This document shows positions 47,651 through 56,931 of a stretch of 64,000 bases of DNA, one piece after another. This stretch comes from Thiosocius sp963736445 (GTDB lineage Bacteria; Pseudomonadota; Gammaproteobacteria; Chromatiales; Chromatiaceae): positions 1 to 64,000 of the forward strand of contig CAVTOY010000019.1 in NCBI GenBank assembly GCA_963736445.1. The letters are read 5' to 3'. The position numbers and the translations under genes were made by a program. The stretch's first letter is position 1. Every line of letters starts with the position of its first letter. The notes under the pieces are model-generated. The model saw only the letters and a list, made by a program, of their open reading frames with translations. It was not told the DNA's origin and did no database searches.

Positions 47651-49078
47651 TCAGGCCGACCTTTTGGCCTGCATTGCGACGATTCGGTTACGCCCCTGGG
47701 CCTTGGCCGCGTAGAGAGCATCGTCGGTGCGCTTGAGACAGCTGTCCAGGCCCTCGCCAAGTACAAATCGGGTGACACCGAAACTGCCAGTAACGGCAAC
47801 CGCGGCCTCGCCCGCCCGCAGCCGGCTGTCCGCCAGATTGTCGCAAAGGCGCTGCGCGAGCTGGGTCGCCTCATCGAGCCCGGTGCGTGGCGATACGATC
47901 AGAAACTCCTCGCCTCCCCAACGCCCCAGCAGATCGGTGTCCCTGACCCCATGGATCATCCGCTCGACGGCATGTTTGAGCGTTTGGTCCCCCACATCAT
48001 GACCGAAGCGGTCATTTATCTGCTTGAAATGATCGAGGTCGACAAGCATGGTGCAGAAACTGTCTTCGCCATCTGACAGTTGCGTAATGATTTCTTCCAG
48101 CTTCCGGGTGATCGCACGTCGATTGAGGATTCCAGTGAGGTGGTCGGTAAGAGTGATTGCTTCGAGCCGCTGCTCCATGCGTTTGCGCTCGTCGATCTCC
48201 TCGAGCAGTTTTTCATTGGTCCGGACCAGCTCGGACGTCCTTTCACTCACCCGCTTTTCGAGTTCGTCGCGCGCCTCCTGCAGTGCAGTCTGGTTCGCCT
48301 CCAGCTGTTGTCGGCTGTTGCGGAGACGGACCGACATCTGGTCGAATGCCTCAGACAGCTGATCCAGTTCGTCGCCGTTCACCATCGATGCGCCGGTACC
48401 CTGCTCCGGGGCGATCGTCGAGATGCGTCCCACCAGGCTGCCGATACGTCGGGTGAAACTATGGCTCAGCAGGCGGCTGAAGATCACCGCCAGCAGGAGC
48501 GAGAAAACCAGGGAGAGGAGACCCGCCAGGCGTATCTCCCTCAGCTTTGATTGCACTTCATCAGCATACATATCGATACCGACGAGATAGGCGCCATTCT
48601 CCGCCTTCAGTGGCGAGTAACCCGAGAGGAAGCTGCCCCATCGGTCCGTCATGATTTCATAGTCGACGGAGGGGCGTACGAATCCCTCCATGAGCGCCGG
48701 CACCTTGTGCGGGTAGACCTCCCCCGGCACGGCGGGGTCGTCTGCGTCGGAATCCAGCACGAAGACCGCCGTGTCCTGTTCCCTGCGCATCACGTAGATG
48801 AAGGCGATGTCCGGGTTGGCCTTCACAAGGTCGCGCAGGGCGGCGACGCTCTCAAGGTAAACGGGTGTTTCCCTGTCTTCCGCCGAGCGAATCTGATCCA
48901 GGTTCTGCACGTCCAGCCCCTCGCTAATCAGGGCCGCGCTGTTCTGAAGTCGCGAGCGCAGCGCCTGTGTGAGGTTCTCGACCGCGCTGTCATAGAAGTA
49001 CGTGCCCACGCTACCGGAGACAAGAATGATCGCCGCGAAGTGGCTGAGGAACAGCTTTGATGGAATTGTCAGACGCAT
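47651..49078 (-). CDS. membrane diguanylate cyclase (GGDEF) with periplasmic sensor
   Basis: A 475-residue protein. It has an N-terminal membrane helix, a periplasmic sensor about residues 30-180 (cache-like: AFIYVMRREQDTAVFVLDSD), a second helix (LAGLLSLVFSLLLAVIFSRLL), a HAMP region (RIGSLVGRISTI), a coiled coil and a C-terminal GGDEF domain. The active site is GGEEF (in LLGRWGGEEFL), and the I-site RDTD lies five residues before it, so product inhibition by c-di-GMP is expected. Its 3' end stops 28 nt from the convergent tRNA-Leu. Confidence 0.92.
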   Translation of the reverse strand: MRLTIPSKLFLSHFAAIILVSGSVGTYFYDSAVENLTQALRSRLQNSAALISEGLDVQNLDQIRSAEDRETPVYLESVAALRDLVKANPDIAFIYVMRREQDTAVFVLDSDADDPAVPGEVYPHKVPALMEGFVRPSVDYEIMTDRWGSFLSGYSPLKAENGAYLVGIDMYADEVQSKLREIRLAGLLSLVFSLLLAVIFSRLLSHSFTRRIGSLVGRISTIAPEQGTGASMVNGDELDQLSEAFDQMSVRLRNSRQQLEANQTALQEARDELEKRVSERTSELVRTNEKLLEEIDERKRMEQRLEAITLTDHLTGILNRRAITRKLEEIITQLSDGEDSFCTMLVDLDHFKQINDRFGHDVGDQTLKHAVERMIHGVRDTDLLGRWGGEEFLIVSPRTGLDEATQLAQRLCDNLADSRLRAGEAAVAVTGSFGVTRFVLGEGLDSCLKRTDDALYAAKAQGRNRIVAMQAKRSA

Positions 49079-49562
49079 AGGACTGATAAGAATAACGGGA
49101 ACGTGGGCTAACGAGAATATTCCAGGCTACACCGTTGCGGCATCGAACTGCCCGACAGCGGGTCTTTAGCATCCCAGAGCGAGGCGCGGTCCGGGCGCAT
49201 TTTGTCATAGGGCCGTCGGACGCCTGCCCTCACCGCCGGGGTGCGGCTTTCCACTTGCGGTCAACGGGCAGCGGCCGGACAGGCCGCGAGGTAGAAAACA
49301 GCCGGATGCCTGCGTGTTCCACGCGAGTGGGCCACGGATTCCGGTATCGTCCGGACGGTGATTCCACGGTCATTCGGTCGCTGCGCCCAGGACCAAGCCG
49401 GAGCAATGGCTGCCTTAATTGCCGGCGGCTCGACGGCGCTATGCCGCACCGGCGATACAATACCCCGGCTATGACGCGCCTATCTCGGCCTGACTATCGG
49501 CGGTTCGCACACTAGTTTTTAGGTGAATCGGGACCGGCTCGGGCCACCGCCGAAAAGGAGCA
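49079..49562. other. 484-nt spacer without a supported gene
   Basis: The open frames here have no domain-like text, no good ribosome site and atypical codon use. It separates the divergent diguanylate cyclase and hydrolase genes and so must hold both promoters. I could not assign hexamers with confidence. Confidence 0.5.
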
Positions 49563-50528
49563 ATGACCGAAATGAAGTTGTGGATCGGTGGTGCACTATT
49601 GTTGGCCGTCCTCGCTTTGGTCACGCGGATCGGTGCCAGTCGCGCAGAGTTGGAGTTTCCACCGATCGGTGACTTTATCCAGATCGATGGTCTGCAGATG
49701 CACTACCGTGAGGAAGGCAGCGGCCCGGCTATCGTGCTGATCCACGGGGCGAGCACTAACCTCAGAGACCTCCATACCAGCATCTTCGCGCCACTCAGTA
49801 GGCGCCACCGGGTCATCGCGATCGACCGTCCCGGTCATGGCTACAGCGAACGACCAGACGGAGATTGGCCGGACCCGGCCGAACAGGCGCGTCTGATCCA
49901 CAAGTTACTGCGCAAGCTCGACGTGCATTCGCCACTGCTCGTCGGTCACTCCTGGAGCGGATCAGTTGTGCTGGCTTACCTGCTTGATTATCCGCAGGAG
50001 GCCGCTGGTGGCGTGCTGCTCGCCGGCGGTAGCCACCCGTGGCGAGGTGGTGTTGCCTGGTACAACGAACTCGCCGGGGCACCGGTCATCGGCGAGCTGT
50101 TCGCGCGGACCGTTGCCTATCCGTTAGGCTGGCTCGCGCTGGACGAAGCGGTACGCCAGGTATTCGACCCGAACCCCGTTCCGACCGACTACAGACAACG
50201 AACGGGCGTTCTTTTGTCACTGCGGCCGAATGCGTTCCTCGCCAACGCCGCGGACATAAGCAAGCTGAGTGAATTTCTCCAGATCCAGAGCCGCCGCTAT
50301 GCCGAGATCGAACACCCCCTATTGGTCTTTACTGGAACCGCCGACGACATCGTGCCCGCGTGGAACCACGCGGACAGGCTTATGCAACAAGTCAAAAACG
50401 CCGAACGGATTGATTTCAAAGACACTGGGCACGCATTGCATCATGTACATGCAAACCAAATTGCAGAGGCCATTGCTGCGTTTGCAGCGAAGATGCGGCC
50501 GCCGAATGGTGTTGAGCTGCCCTTTTGA
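49563..50528 (+). CDS. alpha/beta hydrolase
   Basis: A 321-residue hydrolase with an N-terminal membrane anchor (LWIGGALLLAVLALVTRIGASRA). Motifs: AIVLIHGASTNLRD (oxyanion), LLVGHSWSGSVVLAYL (Ser nucleophile in GHSWSG), FTGTADDIVPAWNH (Asp) and DTGHALHHVHA (His). The ATG has AAAAGGAG upstream. The substrate is unknown. It resembles haloalkane-dehalogenase/epoxide-hydrolase-like folds but cannot be assigned. Confidence 0.85.
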   Translation: MTEMKLWIGGALLLAVLALVTRIGASRAELEFPPIGDFIQIDGLQMHYREEGSGPAIVLIHGASTNLRDLHTSIFAPLSRRHRVIAIDRPGHGYSERPDGDWPDPAEQARLIHKLLRKLDVHSPLLVGHSWSGSVVLAYLLDYPQEAAGGVLLAGGSHPWRGGVAWYNELAGAPVIGELFARTVAYPLGWLALDEAVRQVFDPNPVPTDYRQRTGVLLSLRPNAFLANAADISKLSEFLQIQSRRYAEIEHPLLVFTGTADDIVPAWNHADRLMQQVKNAERIDFKDTGHALHHVHANQIAEAIAAFAAKMRPPNGVELPF

Positions 50529-50576
50529 CGGCTGACTCATGCCCGCACGCGTCGCGTTCCCAGCACAGAACCGAGA

Positions 50577-51611
50577 CTATTGGGACGTTTCGGACCCCTG
50601 CTGCTCGCGACGCAGCGCATCGAGCCGGTTCAACACGGTCTCGGCACGCTCGATGCGCGCCTGGATATCTTCGTCTTCCGGTCTCAGATCCAAGGCCGCT
50701 CGCCAGGTCGCCAATGCCGCATCCAGCTGTTCGTCCAGGTATAGCCTATCGCCGAGTTTCACCAGCGCCTCGACCTGCGGGCTGATCATCAACCAGGCCT
50801 CCTCGCGTAGACCATGCAGCTCGCGGTCGTCGGGCTGCAACTCTGCGACCTGGTCGAGTATGTCGAGTGCACGACGATAATCGTTGGCCTGGATCGCGGC
50901 CCTTGCGGCGTCCAAGAGCACCTTGGCGCGCAGCTCACGTTCTTTTTCTAGGCCAGACCGGCGGCGCTCGGCCGCAAGCTGCTCACTCGCGACCAGTTGA
51001 TCCTCTACCTTCGCCAGACGCTGTTCGAGTTCCGGAGTTTTCGCCAGGCGAGAGGCCAACCGCAGGCAACGACGCGCGAGTGCGGCGTCTTTCGAGGCGT
51101 GATGTTCGCAGCAGCGGGTCAGGTCCTCGACCTTGCCGGCGAGAATCTCCTTAGCGAAGAGCCGGCGCGAAGCCACGACCAGATCGTCAGGCTTGGCCAT
51201 AGACAGCTTCTCAAGCAGGGCGATCTTCGCGTATTGATTCTCCGCATCGCCAACCAGGATCTGGTCTTCGAGTAGGCGTTCTGCTTGCAGTCGCTGCGCC
51301 TGCAAGCGCTCACGTGCCTCATCCAACTGGGCATCATCGGGGAAGCGCAGTGCGGCTGCGTCGATTACGTCCAAGGCATCTTGCCAGCGGCCACGCTCGG
51401 AAAGATCGCCCGCAATTCCGATCGCCTCATCGGCCGACGCCGGGGGCTTGATCAGGCCTTGCCCGGAAGCCGGACCGCCTTCGTCAGTGGCAGAACGAGC
51501 TGCGACCCGCCCAGGCCGCTCCTCGACGGGGGCTGGGCGATCTTCGACAATGGCACAAGCCGCGAGCAACAATCCGCCGATCAACCCCAGCGCGGCCGTG
51601 CGGCGCGTCAT
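50577..51611 (-). CDS. TPR-like lipoprotein
   Basis: A 344-residue protein with a lipobox (LIGGLLLAACAIV), hence a lipoprotein with Cys19 or so as first residue. The rest is helical with TPR-like repeats (ERGRWQDALDVIDAAALRFPDDAQL, QANDYRRALDILDQVAELQPDDREL, DEQLDAALATWRAALDLRPEDEDI). The start overlaps the stop of the class III cyclase by 4 nt (ATGA). A partner role with the cyclase is inferred from the coupling. Confidence 0.72.
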   Translation of the reverse strand: MTRRTAALGLIGGLLLAACAIVEDRPAPVEERPGRVAARSATDEGGPASGQGLIKPPASADEAIGIAGDLSERGRWQDALDVIDAAALRFPDDAQLDEARERLQAQRLQAERLLEDQILVGDAENQYAKIALLEKLSMAKPDDLVVASRRLFAKEILAGKVEDLTRCCEHHASKDAALARRCLRLASRLAKTPELEQRLAKVEDQLVASEQLAAERRRSGLEKERELRAKVLLDAARAAIQANDYRRALDILDQVAELQPDDRELHGLREEAWLMISPQVEALVKLGDRLYLDEQLDAALATWRAALDLRPEDEDIQARIERAETVLNRLDALRREQQGSETSQ

Positions 51612-53122
51612 CCTGCGACCGCGGTCAATATGTTGTCGATTAGCTGATCGGCGTTGACTTCTCGTGCCACGGCATCCACGTCCATCGCTCGCACACGCAC
51701 ATTGCCCTTGCGTCCCCGCAGCTGCGCAGGAACCTGATGATGATAATGCGCGGCCCCTCCTGGATGCCCTGTAGCCAGCATTGCCTCGGTGACCAGCACC
51801 CCGCCCGGATCGGCCATACTGCATAGCCGTGCGGCTACGTTCACGGTGTCGCCAACTACAGTATATTGCATGCGCGCGGGGCTGCCGAGATTACCGGCGA
51901 GCATGGGCCCGCTGCTGATGCCCACTCTCAGCATGACCGTCGGCTGATGGTGACTGTGCCGGATCGCGTTGATCCGATGTGTCAATCCTTGAATCAGCAT
52001 CCCGCAGGTGATGGCATGCAGTGCATGCAATGGGTCTTCATTGGGTACACCAAAGACGATCATGATGGCATCACCGATGAACTTGTCGACGGTGCCACCA
52101 CAACTCTCCGCCGCCAGCGCGAAATAACCGAAGTAGTCGTTCAACAGACTGGCGACCTCGGCGGGCTCGCGCGCCTCGGACAATTGGGTGAATCCGACAA
52201 TGTCACAGAACAGAACGCTGCCATTCACGCGTTTACCGCCCAAGTCACCCTGCGCACCGCCTTCCAGCACACGCTGCGCCACCTGCGGCGAGACATAGCG
52301 CGACAATGCGGCCTCGACCTCGTTCTTGCGCTGGTAGCCTTCCGCCAGATGCTGGAAACTCTCGAGCACCTGCCCGATCTCGTCGCGGCGATCGGCAATA
52401 CCCAGCGGTCGCCTCGCGCCCAGCGCCTCGCCGGCGCGTGCAAGCCGCTGGATCGGTCGCGACAGCCGATAGGCCAGCAATGAGGCCAGCACGACGCCAA
52501 TGGCGATCATGGTCAGCGTCGACGCCATCAGAAAGTGCAGGGTCTCCCGCAGGTCTTTCTCCAACGGCGAGCGATCGATGCTAACGGTCAGATAGCCCGC
52601 TGTGACATCTTGGTAGACGACCGGGCTGAAATAAGAGACCGCCTTGTATTCGCCATTATCCCAATCCCAGGAATCGATGGTGATGCCTGCGGAGGAACGG
52701 CCGCCTGCCCGCGGCGGACTGACCCCGGCCTCGACCAGCATGGTGCCCTGCGCATCATGCAGGGCCGCACCCAGAATCATGGGGCTCTGCGCGTGCCGCT
52801 GAACCAGCGCCTGCATCGTCAGGGTATCGCCCGCCATCAAGGGCTCACCGGCAACACGCACCAACTGGTCGACGATCACCTGACTAAAATCATAGGCCTG
52901 GCGTCGAAAGCCGGCTTCCTGCTGCTGAATGAGGTAGAATCCGAGGATCCCCATGGCCGTTACGATCAGCGCCGCAATGCTCACCGACCATTTGAGGCCG
53001 AGGGGCAGCGAAGAGTTTTCATAGCGCCGCCAAGCACGCTGCATGCAACCCGTCGACCCTGTGTCCAGGGTGACGACCGGGTCGGCAGGATAAACTCCGT
53101 TGGGTTCCTGGCTGACACGCAT
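51608..53122 (-). CDS. class III adenylate/guanylate cyclase with HAMP
   Basis: A 504-residue membrane cyclase. An N-terminal helix (WSVSIAALIVTAMGILGFYLIQ), a periplasmic sensor, a second helix (STLTMIAIGVVLASLLAYRLS), a HAMP region and a catalytic domain with VLFCDIVGFTQLSE, VDKFIGDAIMIVFG and QYTVVGDTVNVAARL follow in order. The Asp in FCDIVGF and the Asp in FIGDAIM bind the two metals; K in VDKFIG suggests ATP as substrate, so cAMP is likelier than cGMP. It is intact and coupled to the lipoprotein downstream. Confidence 0.88.
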   Translation of the reverse strand: MRVSQEPNGVYPADPVVTLDTGSTGCMQRAWRRYENSSLPLGLKWSVSIAALIVTAMGILGFYLIQQQEAGFRRQAYDFSQVIVDQLVRVAGEPLMAGDTLTMQALVQRHAQSPMILGAALHDAQGTMLVEAGVSPPRAGGRSSAGITIDSWDWDNGEYKAVSYFSPVVYQDVTAGYLTVSIDRSPLEKDLRETLHFLMASTLTMIAIGVVLASLLAYRLSRPIQRLARAGEALGARRPLGIADRRDEIGQVLESFQHLAEGYQRKNEVEAALSRYVSPQVAQRVLEGGAQGDLGGKRVNGSVLFCDIVGFTQLSEAREPAEVASLLNDYFGYFALAAESCGGTVDKFIGDAIMIVFGVPNEDPLHALHAITCGMLIQGLTHRINAIRHSHHQPTVMLRVGISSGPMLAGNLGSPARMQYTVVGDTVNVAARLCSMADPGGVLVTEAMLATGHPGGAAHYHHQVPAQLRGRKGNVRVRAMDVDAVAREVNADQLIDNILTAVAG

Positions 53123-53512
53123 TGCGCGCTCTCCGCTTCGGCCAAATCGGGATATGCCGCGGCCGGAAAGGTTCAGGCCGGGAATGTACCACCTGCCGAT
53201 GACAAATTGTGGTCTGCCTCGGCGGTTGGCCAGGGACGCCCGCCGCCGTCGGGGTGCCCGGCTCTCCGTGCCCGCCAGCCTATTCAGGCTCGGTTAAGCC
53301 GTCCTGCACCAGACTTTTGCTTAACTCATACAAGGACTTGCGCCACGGCGCGCGTGGCAGGCAAGAATGCCATCGAAAAGGATCACTAGTGCTCAATAGC
53401 GGCGACGCAAAGACCTCGGCTCGAATATTATATAGCGTATTCGCCGCTGCTCTTCGCCGAATCGCAGGCGGTTGCAGCGCTTTCATTTCTGACCGGAAAC
53501 GCCAGGTAAACG
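53123..53512. other. 390-nt spacer with possible operator before the PepSY operon
   Basis: No supported gene. It contains an inverted repeat GTTAAGC (53293-53299) and GCTTAAC (53319-53325), 19 bases apart, and an AT-rich patch TATTATATAG about 53426-53435 near the PepSY gene. These could be an operator and a promoter of the downstream two-component operon; not demonstrable here. Confidence 0.4.
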
Positions 53513-53794
53513 ATGATCAGACGGGCCCTATCGACCAAGCGGCAGCTGTGTTGGCTACTCGCAGGGATCCTTCTCAGCACGGGATCCCTGGCACAACCGG
53601 ATCGCCGCACGTCGCTGGATCAGGCGGTAGAAGAGGCACGCGGCCGCTTTCCCGGCAGGGTGCTGTCCGCCGAGACGCAGCGTCAGGGGGGGCGCGAATC
53701 CCACAGTATCCGCATCCTCACCGACGACGGTCGAGTCAAGCGCCTGCGCATAGACGCCGAGTCCGGCCGTTTCGAACGTCGCGGTAAGCGCTGA
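53513..53794 (+). CDS. small exported PepSY-type protein
   Basis: A 93-residue protein. A hydrophobic N terminus (QLCWLLAGILLSTGSLA) is a likely signal peptide. The mature part, SLDQAVEEARGRFPGRVLSAETQR and HSIRILTDDGRVKRLRIDAESG, is a PepSY-type fold. Small PepSY proteins often sit beside PhoP/PhoQ-like systems, as here (3 nt to the regulator gene), and may be a target or a sensor accessory. Confidence 0.8.
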   Translation: MIRRALSTKRQLCWLLAGILLSTGSLAQPDRRTSLDQAVEEARGRFPGRVLSAETQRQGGRESHSIRILTDDGRVKRLRIDAESGRFERRGKR

Positions 53795-53796
53795 TT

Positions 53797-54480
53797 ATGC
53801 GCATCCTGGTCGTCGAGGACGAGCCTACCCTGCGCACCCAGTTACGAGATCGGCTCGTGGAAAAGGGTTACTCCGTCGATGTTGCGGCCGACGGCGAGAC
53901 CGGTCTCCATCTGGGCCGCGAATACCCCATGGATTTGGCGATTGTGGACCTCGGATTGCCCGGACTTTCAGGCCTTGAGCTCATTCGCCAGCTACGCGCC
54001 CTGCAGCGCAGCTTTCCGATCTTGATTCTCACCGCGCGCGATGCCTGGCAGGACAAGGTCGACGGCCTGGAGAGCGGCGCCGACGATTATCTGACCAAGC
54101 CCTTCCATAGCGAGGAACTGCTGGCCCGCGTCAATGCGTTGCTGCGACGCGCCGCCGGCCACAGTACACCCCTGCTGCGCTTCGCCGGTATCGAGGTGGA
54201 CACGGTTGCACAGCGAGTGTGCAGCCAGGGTGCCGAAGTCGATCTGACCGGTCACGAATACCGCATCCTCGAGTATCTGATGCTGCACGCGGGCAAAGTC
54301 GTCTCGAAGACCGAGTTGACCGAGCATATCTACGATCAAGACTTCGACCGCGACAGCAATGTGGTCGAGGTCCTGGTGGGCCGGATACGCAAAAAGATCG
54401 ATCCTGACGGCCGCGTCAGACCGATCGAGACCCTGCGAGGCCGCGGCTACCGGCTGAATAAGGCGCCCGCGCCAAGGTGA
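53797..54480 (+). CDS. OmpR/PhoP-family response regulator
   Basis: A 227-residue regulator with the acidic pair in VEDEPTLR, phospho-acceptor D51 in AIVDLGLPGLSG, the Thr of ILTARD, the Lys of DDYLTKPFHSEELLAR, and a C-terminal winged helix (VDLTGHEYRILEYLMLHAGKVVSKTELTEHIY; VVEVLVGRIRKKI). It is probably phosphorylated by the adjacent kinase. The stop overlaps the kinase GTG by 4 nt. Confidence 0.93.
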   Translation: MRILVVEDEPTLRTQLRDRLVEKGYSVDVAADGETGLHLGREYPMDLAIVDLGLPGLSGLELIRQLRALQRSFPILILTARDAWQDKVDGLESGADDYLTKPFHSEELLARVNALLRRAAGHSTPLLRFAGIEVDTVAQRVCSQGAEVDLTGHEYRILEYLMLHAGKVVSKTELTEHIYDQDFDRDSNVVEVLVGRIRKKIDPDGRVRPIETLRGRGYRLNKAPAPR

Positions 54481-55805
54481 GTCACTCGATCACCCGCCGG
54501 CTGCTGATCAGTCAACTGGTCATCTTGGGCGCGTTTCTCGGCCTCGCCGGCGCGTCGCTGGATCGCGCGTTTCGGGCCAGCAACGAGATCGCGACCCGCG
54601 ATCAACTGCAGGCGCATATCTACACCCTGCTGACTGCAGCCAAGGAGGACCCGCAGGGCCGCATGCGCCTGCCCGAGGCGCTGGCCGCCGCGGCGTTTAA
54701 CGAGCCCGACTCAGGGCTGTACGCCGAGGTTGAGGGCGAAGACGGTGCCTATCGCTGGCGCTCGGGCTCGCTGGTCGGGAGACCGCAGCCCCTGTCGCGC
54801 GCCGTCGGTCCAGGCACCATCCGCTTTCATTTTGCGCCGCGGCTCGCGCTATTCGATCAAGGCGTGGTCTGGGAAGACGACGCCGGTACACCGCTGGCCT
54901 ATTCCCTGACCGTCGCGATGGACCGTCAGGCCCTGGATGCGCAACAGGCCGAGTTCCGCACCACGCTGTGGCGATGGCTCGGCGGTGTCGCCGTGCTGCT
55001 GCTGATGGCCCAGATCTGGGCTGCCCGCTGGGGTTTGACGCCGGTGCGCGAAATGAGTGCCGCGGTCAGGCGCATCGAGAACGGCAAGGCCGAGCGTGTC
55101 GAGGGCCCTGTGCCACTGGAACTGCAAAGTTTGAGCAGCAACCTCAACTCCCTGCTTCTACAGAACCAACGCCGTCAAGAACGCGTCCGCAACAGCCTGG
55201 CCGACCTGGCACACAGCATGAAGACCCCGCTGGCGGTGCTTCGCGGCGCCGCGCAAGAAGGCGACGACCGTGCGCTGTCCGACTTGATCGAAGAGCAGAC
55301 CGAACGCATTGACCAGATCGTAAGCTATCAGCGCCAGCGTGCCGCGGTGGCAGGGGGCAGCCGCACCACGCGCCCGATCGCGCTGAATCCTATTCTGAGT
55401 CGACTCACCGCGAGTCTCGACAAGGTGTACTGGGAGCGTGCTCTGCAGGTCGACGTGCAGACCGCGAGTGACCTACATCTGCGCGCCGACGAGGGCGATC
55501 TCTTCGAACTTTTGGGCAACCTGCTGGAAAACGCCTATAAACACGCCATGCATTTAGTGCGGGTCAATGCCTGGCGGCAGGGCAAAGACCTCCAGATCGA
55601 TATCGAGGACGATGGCGAAGGAATAAGCAAAGGCGATGTGAGCCGTCTTCTGCAGCGGGGTGAACGCGCCGATCAGCACTTTCCAGGCGAGGGCATCGGG
55701 CTGGCCGTGGCGAATGAAATAATCCACCAATACGGCGGCGCCATGAGCATTCATGATTCGGCGCTAGGCGGGGCGCTGTTCCGGATCGTGTTACCCGCGG
55801 CCTGA
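54477..55805 (+). CDS. sensor histidine kinase (PhoQ/QseC-like)
   Basis: A 442-residue membrane kinase. Two helices (residues 8-30 and about 160-180) bound a periplasmic sensor. HAMP text is REMSAAVRRIENGKAERVEG, the H-box LADLAHSMKTPLAVLRGAA with the phosphorylated His, N-box LGNLLENAYKHAM, and G-boxes DDGEGI and GEGIGLAVANEI. The start is GTG, overlapping the regulator stop (GTGA). PhoQ-like by similarity only. Confidence 0.92.
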   Translation: MSHSITRRLLISQLVILGAFLGLAGASLDRAFRASNEIATRDQLQAHIYTLLTAAKEDPQGRMRLPEALAAAAFNEPDSGLYAEVEGEDGAYRWRSGSLVGRPQPLSRAVGPGTIRFHFAPRLALFDQGVVWEDDAGTPLAYSLTVAMDRQALDAQQAEFRTTLWRWLGGVAVLLLMAQIWAARWGLTPVREMSAAVRRIENGKAERVEGPVPLELQSLSSNLNSLLLQNQRRQERVRNSLADLAHSMKTPLAVLRGAAQEGDDRALSDLIEEQTERIDQIVSYQRQRAAVAGGSRTTRPIALNPILSRLTASLDKVYWERALQVDVQTASDLHLRADEGDLFELLGNLLENAYKHAMHLVRVNAWRQGKDLQIDIEDDGEGISKGDVSRLLQRGERADQHFPGEGIGLAVANEIIHQYGGAMSIHDSALGGALFRIVLPAA

Positions 55806-55877
55806 TCCCCCGGCCGTTCAAGGGCCATATGCCGCGGTCGCTAGTATTGGATACCGAACCGCCGAACGACCAGACCC

Positions 55878-56405
55878 TTGTCGCGAGAGTCAAACGATAA
55901 ACCGATCGACGAACCCGTCATCCGCTTTGCCGGGAAGTGGGTACCGGCGCATGACCTATGGTGCAAGATGGAGATGGCGCACGCGGTCGCGGATGCGATC
56001 GAGCGCTTCACCCAGCATTTTCCGCACTTGGCCAGCGCAGGCACGCGCGAGGTCGTACCATTGGTTCGCCGGCGACTCAAACATATCGAACTACGCATTC
56101 CAGACAGGCCCACGCCACCCGATCTCGCGGGGATCGCCTCGGACCTGCTCGACCGCCTTTCACCCGAGGCGGTGATCGCTGTGCTGCGTGAAAATCACGC
56201 CACCACCCTGGACATGGTAGGGTTGATCGAGCTGGCCGGCGAGGCCCCCTATCTGCAGGCGCTGCGCCGCGAGGGTGTAGATTTCACCATGAACCAAGTG
56301 GAACCGGACCACACCGCCCAGGCGTGGAACAGGGTCGGGCGGCCGGCACCCGGCGGTGGCCTATGGACGGAGAAAAAGGTCAGCGCCCTGCTGGACGACG
56401 ACTAG
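55878..56405 (+). CDS. conserved-looking hypothetical protein
   Basis: A 175-residue ORF, TTG start at 55878. The N-terminal region (VIRFAGKWVPAHDLWCKMEMAHAV) and the C-terminal segment (TAQAWNRVGRPAPGGGLWT) have the composition of a real protein. I recognise no family. The start is uncertain: an internal ATG at 55968 is possible. The stop is 1 nt from the convergent msrB stop. Confidence 0.55.
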   Translation: MSRESNDKPIDEPVIRFAGKWVPAHDLWCKMEMAHAVADAIERFTQHFPHLASAGTREVVPLVRRRLKHIELRIPDRPTPPDLAGIASDLLDRLSPEAVIAVLRENHATTLDMVGLIELAGEAPYLQALRREGVDFTMNQVEPDHTAQAWNRVGRPAPGGGLWTEKKVSALLDDD

Positions 56406-56406
56406 C

Positions 56407-56811
56407 CTATGATTCGTCCTGCGGCTCGAGCTGCAGCGATACGGAGTTGATGCAGTAGCGCAGACCGCTGGGCTTTGGGCCATCGGGAAAGACGTGTCCC
56501 AGATGCGAACCGCAGCGTTGGCAGTGCACCTCAGTGCGTACCATCCCCAGGGTCTGATCGGTCTCGGTCTCCACCGCATCCCCGTCCAGCGGCTGGCAGA
56601 AGCTCGGCCAGCCCGTGCCGGAATCGAACTTGGTCTGCGAACTGAACAGCGGCTCGCCGCAGGCGGCGCAGCGGTAGGTGCCTGGGGTCTTGGTGTCCCA
56701 GTAGGCGCCACTAAAGGCGCGTTCGGTGCCTTTCTCACGACATACATGAAACTGTTCGGCGGTTAAGACCTCGCGCCATTGCGCCTCAGTCTTTTCAATC
56801 TTGTCCGTCAC
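56407..56811 (-). CDS. msrB: peptide-methionine (R)-S-oxide reductase
   Basis: A 134-residue MsrB. It has both zinc pairs C48/C51 (YRCAACGEPLF) and C97/C100 (VHCQRCGSHLGHVF), the DSGTGWPSF substrate loop, and the catalytic Cys120 (RYCINSVSL). It repairs oxidised methionine. Family length is normal. It is divergent from the aminotransferase gene; 120 nt separate the starts. Confidence 0.95.
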   Translation of the reverse strand: MTDKIEKTEAQWREVLTAEQFHVCREKGTERAFSGAYWDTKTPGTYRCAACGEPLFSSQTKFDSGTGWPSFCQPLDGDAVETETDQTLGMVRTEVHCQRCGSHLGHVFPDGPKPSGLRYCINSVSLQLEPQDES

Positions 56812-56931
56812 GTTGCTTGCTCCTCGTTTGCCAATCAGACCGGAAGGGCTCAGATTGATTGCGCTTGCTCCGGCCTTGACAGGCTCTCTATACTCGCGTG
56901 CTCATTGCACCAGTTTTTTTCAGGTTTTGTC

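Noticed and set aside
49135..49515. 126-codon plus-strand ORF in the spacer
   Set aside because: Arg/Pro-rich, no ribosome site, no domain text; probably noise.
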